Shown here in pieces: positions 5,673-8,357 of a DNA stretch of 8,357 bases. How positions within the stretch are numbered: position 1 is the stretch's first letter; every line of letters starts with the position of its first letter. Below the pieces are notes generated by a model that was given only the letters and a program-made list of their open reading frames with translations, ran no database searches and was not told where the DNA came from. Where the stretch lies: NCBI GenBank assembly GCA_017394565.1, contig JAFPXW010000407.1:1-8357 (forward strand), in the 5' to 3' direction. Position numbers and translations under genes: made by a program. The stretch is from Oscillospiraceae bacterium (GTDB taxonomy: Bacteria; Bacillota; Clostridia; Oscillospirales; Ruminococcaceae).

Positions 5673-6221
5673 ATGATCTATGTTTTTCTGGCAAACGGAT
5701 TTGAAGAAGTCGAGGCGCTGACACCGGTGGATCTGCTGCGCCGCGCCGAGCGTCAGGTACAGCTTGTGGGTGTCGGCGGAAAGACCATCACCGGTTCGCA
5801 CGGCATCAAGGTCGAGTGCGACATCACCGCGAATGAGATCGTCCTCGGCGGCGACCTCGAAATGATCGTTCTCCCCGGCGGTATGCCCGGCACGCTGAAT
5901 CTGGAGAAGTCCGAGGCTGTCCAGACGGCAGTGGATTTCTGCTATGACCGCGGCATTTTTATCGGCGCGATCTGCGCAGCACCGTCGATCCTCGGCCACA
6001 AGGGGCTGCTGAACGGCAGAAATGCCATCGCATACCCCGGCTTTGAGGGACAGCTGGCAGGCGCGACGATCTGTGAGCATTCCGTGGTGCAGGATGAGTT
6101 CATCATCACCGCACAGGGCGCAGGCGCAGCCGTTCCGTTCGGTCTGAAGCTGGCGGAAGTTCTCTGCGGGGCGGACAAGCCCAGGGCACTGGCCGCTTCC
6201 ATCTGCTACCCGGAGCATTGA
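5673..6221 (+). CDS. DJ-1/PfpI family protein (ThiJ/YajL-like)
   Basis: A 182-residue protein with the glutamine-amidotransferase-like DJ-1 fold. The nucleophile elbow is GAICAAPSILG with Cys101. Glu14 in GFEEVEALTPVD lines up with the human DJ-1 glutamate (Glu18) that tunes the cysteine. VLPGGMPG (67-73) is the typical oxyanion loop. The position of human His126 appears not to be a histidine (about AGAT at 129-132), as in many bacterial DJ-1 homologues. Members are oxidative-stress protectors with reported glyoxalase or deglycase activity; older annotations call them thiazole monophosphate synthesis proteins. The AAAGGAG site at 5658-5664 sits eight bases before the ATG, and the gap to the previous gene is 18 nt. 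One base separates its stop from the cyclo-ligase GTG start. Family is certain; the physiological reaction is not. Confidence 0.92.
   Translation: MIYVFLANGFEEVEALTPVDLLRRAERQVQLVGVGGKTITGSHGIKVECDITANEIVLGGDLEMIVLPGGMPGTLNLEKSEAVQTAVDFCYDRGIFIGAICAAPSILGHKGLLNGRNAIAYPGFEGQLAGATICEHSVVQDEFIITAQGAGAAVPFGLKLAEVLCGADKPRALAASICYPEH
6212..6215 (+). promoter_or_regulatory. Ribosome binding site supporting the GTG start of the cyclo-ligase gene
   Basis: GGAG within the last codons of the DJ-1 gene, seven bases before GTG 6223. The start follows the preceding stop after a single base, which suggests translational coupling. Confidence 0.65.
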
Positions 6222-6222
6222 C

Positions 6223-6771
6223 GTGAGCGTTTCTGACGATAAAAAAGCCCTGCGCAGCGCGATCCGCATGGTCATGCGGGGGATCACACCGGAGGATCAG
6301 TTCCGCATGGATATGATGATGCACCGCAATCTCCTGCGGCAGCCGTGGCTGCACGAAGCCGACCTGCTCCTGTGCTACTGCTCGACGAAAGCCGAACCGG
6401 ACACGCACTGGCTCATCGGCTGGGCATTCGACAACGGCAAGCGGATCGCGCTTCCGGTCTGTACGGCACAGGGGGAGATGCATTTTTATGTGATCCGCAG
6501 CATGGCGGAGCTGCGCCGCGGAAAATACGGCATCCTCGAACCCACCGGCAGGGAAGAAGCCGTCATCACCGAAAAAACGCTTTGCATCGTGCCGGCAGTG
6601 GCATTCACAGAGGACGGCAGACGGCTTGGCAAGGGCGGCGGCTATTATGACCGGTTTCTGGAAGCCCATCCGCAGCTGCGCACGATCGGGCTGACCTATC
6701 ACCGCCTGCTGCAGGAGGATATCCCCTGTGAGCCGCATGATATTGGTGTGGATACAGTCGTGACGGACTGA
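6223..6771 (+). CDS. fthC: 5-formyltetrahydrofolate cyclo-ligase (5,10-methenyl-THF synthetase)
   Basis: A 182-residue enzyme that uses ATP to convert 5-formyl-THF to 5,10-methenyl-THF, returning a dead-end folate to the one-carbon pool. Family landmarks are the N-terminal KKALRSAIR (7-15) with the ATP-binding Lys/Arg, KAEPDT (56-61), KYGILEP (101-107), and the signature PAVAFTEDGRRLGKGGGYYDRFL at 124-146 containing the phosphate-binding glycine-rich loop. Length matches the family. The start is GTG, one base after the previous stop. Position in the thyX operon links salvage of 5-formyl-THF to supply of methylene-THF for ThyX, after reduction of the methenyl form by enzymes not encoded here. 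The same gene is called ygfA or yqgN in other genomes. The 54-nt gap after it contains only a weak -10-like TATGAT. Confidence 0.95.
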   Translation: MSVSDDKKALRSAIRMVMRGITPEDQFRMDMMMHRNLLRQPWLHEADLLLCYCSTKAEPDTHWLIGWAFDNGKRIALPVCTAQGEMHFYVIRSMAELRRGKYGILEPTGREEAVITEKTLCIVPAVAFTEDGRRLGKGGGYYDRFLEAHPQLRTIGLTYHRLLQEDIPCEPHDIGVDTVVTD

Positions 6772-6814
6772 GCAATAAGAGATTTATGATGTGCGCCGAC
6801 AAGACGCATGGTTC

Positions 6815-6820
6815 TGGAGG
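6815..6820 (+). promoter_or_regulatory. Ribosome binding site deciding the mltG start
   Basis: TGGAGG ends five bases before ATG 6826. The frame has an earlier ATG at 6808, but it lies upstream of this site and has no ribosome site of its own, so the start is placed at 6826. Confidence 0.78.
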
Positions 6821-6825
6821 TTAAC

Positions 6826-8181
6826 ATGGCACAAAGATCCGAAAAAGACCGTTCCTATCAGGAACTTCTGCGATCTGTTTCCGAACAGGCAGACAACAGC
6901 ACGGAGGAAAAAGATCCGTCGGTGGAAGTCGATATTCACGGCGATCCGGTCGAACCCGAGCCGGTCGCACCGCATACGGAGGATACGCCCCACAGACGGC
7001 GCACACCGCAGAACGGCGGCAATGCACCGCAGCGCAGTCACGCCGGCGGCAAGAAAAAGAAAAAACGCAGAAAGCACCGCAGTGCGCGAGTGTTCGGCGT
7101 ACTCATCATGCTGACGCTGATCTTCGTGATCTCGATCTCGCTTTCCGTCCTCATCATCGACGTCGGCAAGGATATGCTGGGACTCGAAGGCACGGAAACG
7201 CTGGTCGTTTTCAATATCCCGGAAGGCGCCACCACTGCCGAGATCGCCGAATCCCTCGGGGAGATGGGCATTATCAAGCGCCCGAAGGCATTTATGTATT
7301 TCTCGCGTCTGTCGAAGGCGGATGCCGGCTATATCGCAGGTGACCACGAGGTCAGCAGCGCGATGGCCTACGAGGAGATCATCAACGAACTCAGCGGCAA
7401 CGCGATCACCGAGGATCAGGTGGCAGTCGATGTCATGTTCCCGGAGGGCTGCACGCTGATCGACGCCGCCAAGAAGCTGGAGGAAGCCAATGTCTGCGAT
7501 GCACAGCGCTTCCTGTATTACTTCAATACCGGCAACCTCGGCTATGACTTCGAGAAGTATCTGCCCCAGAATACCGGTCTGAAATTCTACCGCATGGAGG
7601 GCTACCTGTTCCCGGACACCTACACGTTCTATGAGGACATGGAGCCGAGTGCCGTTTGCCAGAAGATCTACGTCAATTTTGACACCAAGATCACGGACGA
7701 AATGTACGACCGCATGGAGGAGCTTGATGTGACGCTCGATGAGGTCATCACACTCGCGTCCGTGGTGCAGTGCGAGGCGGCGGACGCGGAGGAAATGCCG
7801 AAGATCGCGTCTGTTTTCTGGAATCGTCTGGAGCATCCGGCGGAATTCGGCGGCAAGCTTCAGTCCAACCCGACGACCAATTATGTGGACAATGTCATCA
7901 AGAAGAATGATACCCTCCACAATGATCAGATGTACGAGGCTTACGACACCTACAAGTGCAAGGGCTTGCCGGCAGGCGCGATCTGCAACCCCGGCCTTGA
8001 TGCGATCAATGCCGTCCTGTATCCGGAAGAGACCGGCTACTACTACTTCTACGCGGACATCGACACCAAGCGCACCTATTTCGCAAGAACACTCGACGAG
8101 CATAACGACAATATCGCCCGCGTCAACGGCGAATATGTCGAGGAGGATGACGAGGAAAACGCTGAGGGGGACGCAGAATGA
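6826..8181 (+). CDS. mltG: Endolytic murein transglycosylase MltG (YceG-like)
   Basis: A 451-residue single-pass membrane enzyme that cleaves nascent glycan strands and so sets strand length during peptidoglycan synthesis. Residues 1-86 are a charged, disordered cytoplasmic tail ending in a polybasic run of lysines and arginines (about 76-85). Residues 87-112 form the transmembrane helix. A LysM-like subdomain follows (VFNIPEGATTAEIAESLGEM, about 128-147, then FPEGCTLIDAAKKL). The YceG catalytic domain shows ITLASVVQCEA with Glu317 as probable catalytic acid, IASVFWNRL, KLQSNPTTNYV and KGLPAGAICNPGLDAI. In the motif the first acidic residue of E. coli MltG (VEKET) is Gln and the residue before Glu317 is Cys; Gln there is usual in clostridial homologues as I recall. 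The C-terminus is acidic. It overlaps the following U32 gene by ATGA, as in other Firmicutes where mltG precedes U32 genes. Confidence 0.94.
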   Translation: MAQRSEKDRSYQELLRSVSEQADNSTEEKDPSVEVDIHGDPVEPEPVAPHTEDTPHRRRTPQNGGNAPQRSHAGGKKKKKRRKHRSARVFGVLIMLTLIFVISISLSVLIIDVGKDMLGLEGTETLVVFNIPEGATTAEIAESLGEMGIIKRPKAFMYFSRLSKADAGYIAGDHEVSSAMAYEEIINELSGNAITEDQVAVDVMFPEGCTLIDAAKKLEEANVCDAQRFLYYFNTGNLGYDFEKYLPQNTGLKFYRMEGYLFPDTYTFYEDMEPSAVCQKIYVNFDTKITDEMYDRMEELDVTLDEVITLASVVQCEAADAEEMPKIASVFWNRLEHPAEFGGKLQSNPTTNYVDNVIKKNDTLHNDQMYEAYDTYKCKGLPAGAICNPGLDAINAVLYPEETGYYYFYADIDTKRTYFARTLDEHNDNIARVNGEYVEEDDEENAEGDAE

Positions 8182-8357
8182 TGCGTCCGGAGGTACTTGC
8201 GCCGGCAGGTGATATGGAACGCCTGCGTGCGGCGCTGGACTTTGGTGCGGATGCCGTCTACCTCGGCGGCAATCTGTTCGGGATGCGGCAGGGCGCACCG
8301 AATTTTGATGCAAAAGCCCTGTGCGAAGCCGTTTCCCTTGCACATTCGATGGGGAAA
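8178..8357 (+). CDS. Peptidase U32 family protein, N-terminal 60 residues (cut by window edge)
   Basis: The frame is open from ATG 8178 to the window end and continues outside. It reads RPEVLAPAGDMERLRAALDFGADAVYLGG followed by FGMRQGAPNFD and a helix ending AHSMGK, the unmistakable beginning of U32 proteins: PELLAPAG plus the ADAVYLGG strand of the TIM-barrel-like domain. Members include TrhP/YrrO, needed for hydroxylation of wobble uridine in tRNA, and RlhA, needed for 23S rRNA hydroxylation; some are called collagenases without good proof. The mltG-U32 order is like the yrrL-yrrO region of Bacillus and favours the TrhP class, an inference. The start overlaps the mltG stop as ATGA, with a GAGGGGG site (8164-8170) seven bases upstream; a second ATG at 8181 is in the same frame. 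Confidence 0.9.
   Translation, partial: MMRPEVLAPAGDMERLRAALDFGADAVYLGGNLFGMRQGAPNFDAKALCEAVSLAHSMGK

Noticed and set aside
5394..6287. A 297-codon open frame on the minus strand across the DUF2156, DJ-1 and cyclo-ligase genes
   Set aside because: It crosses three genes whose plus-strand products are clearly conserved; it is a shadow frame.
6761..6790. A possible internal promoter before mltG (TATGAT at 6785-6790)
   Set aside because: No acceptable -35 lies 16-18 bp upstream; the nearest TGACG-type sequence needs a spacer of about 19 bp. Too weak to list as a feature.
6784..8343. A 519-codon open frame on the minus strand covering all of mltG
   Set aside because: It mirrors a well-supported plus-strand gene, has no recognisable domain and no ribosome site that I can see, and its repetitive V/L/D/R-rich composition is what antisense translation of GC-rich codons gives.
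1..8357. CRISPR arrays, insertion sequences, phage genes, tRNA or rRNA genes, toxin-antitoxin pairs
   Set aside because: I looked for them on both strands and saw no repeat-spacer pattern, transposase, integrase or RNA gene signature. Apart from the divergent region at 418-641 (promoters and repeats) and the 160-nt gap after 3831 (terminator and promoter), nearly the whole window is coding.

Overview
The window looks like a chromosomal housekeeping segment of a fairly GC-rich anaerobic Firmicute, most likely a Clostridia member of the Ruminococcaceae/Oscillospiraceae type. The evidence is strong AGGAGG-type ribosome sites, near-consensus sigma-A promoters, a PcrA-type helicase, ThyX in the role of thymidylate synthase, a 4-Cys TSCPD (TIGR03905-like) protein, and an mltG to U32-peptidase gene order resembling the Firmicute yrrL-yrrO region. 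The lineage is inferred from protein style only; no rRNA or tRNA gene is present.

Layout. (1) Positions 1-506, minus strand: a two-gene operon encoding a small four-cysteine TSCPD-domain protein followed by an OhrR-like MarR regulator that runs off the left edge. It is driven by a textbook promoter (TTGACA, 17 bp, TATAAT). The -10 and start-site region is covered by an imperfect inverted repeat resembling the Bacillus OhrR box, and a second related box lies about three helical turns downstream. (2) Positions 507-641: a divergent control region with an 8-bp-arm inverted repeat and the extended -10 promoter of the plus-strand helicase gene. (3) Positions 642-3831, plus strand: a PcrA/UvrD helicase with an extra segment of about 39 residues between motifs I and Ia, then a two-part protein (an uncharacterised N-terminal RPxMYLG domain plus a C-terminal GNAT-like domain), closed by a hairpin terminator. 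(4) Positions 3918-8357, plus strand: a strong promoter followed by six tightly packed genes: thyX, a DUF2156 protein, a DJ-1/PfpI protein, 5-formyl-THF cyclo-ligase, the endolytic transglycosylase MltG, and the start of a U32 peptidase-family protein. Gene junctions range from 8-nt and 4-nt overlaps to gaps of 1, 18 and 54 nt, so this is probably one transcription unit.

How they work together. ThyX and 5-formyl-THF cyclo-ligase belong to one-carbon/folate metabolism for dTMP supply. MltG terminates peptidoglycan strands. The U32 protein, if it is of the TrhP class, acts in tRNA wobble-uridine hydroxylation. PcrA acts in replication/transcription conflict and repair. The most interesting parts are the redox-sensing operon at the left edge, where an OhrR-type sensor with an intact Cys15/Tyr29/Tyr40 triad is co-transcribed with an unstudied four-Cys protein behind putative autoregulatory boxes, and the unusual domain fusion downstream of pcrA. 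I see no CRISPR array, insertion sequence, prophage or recognisable defence system.
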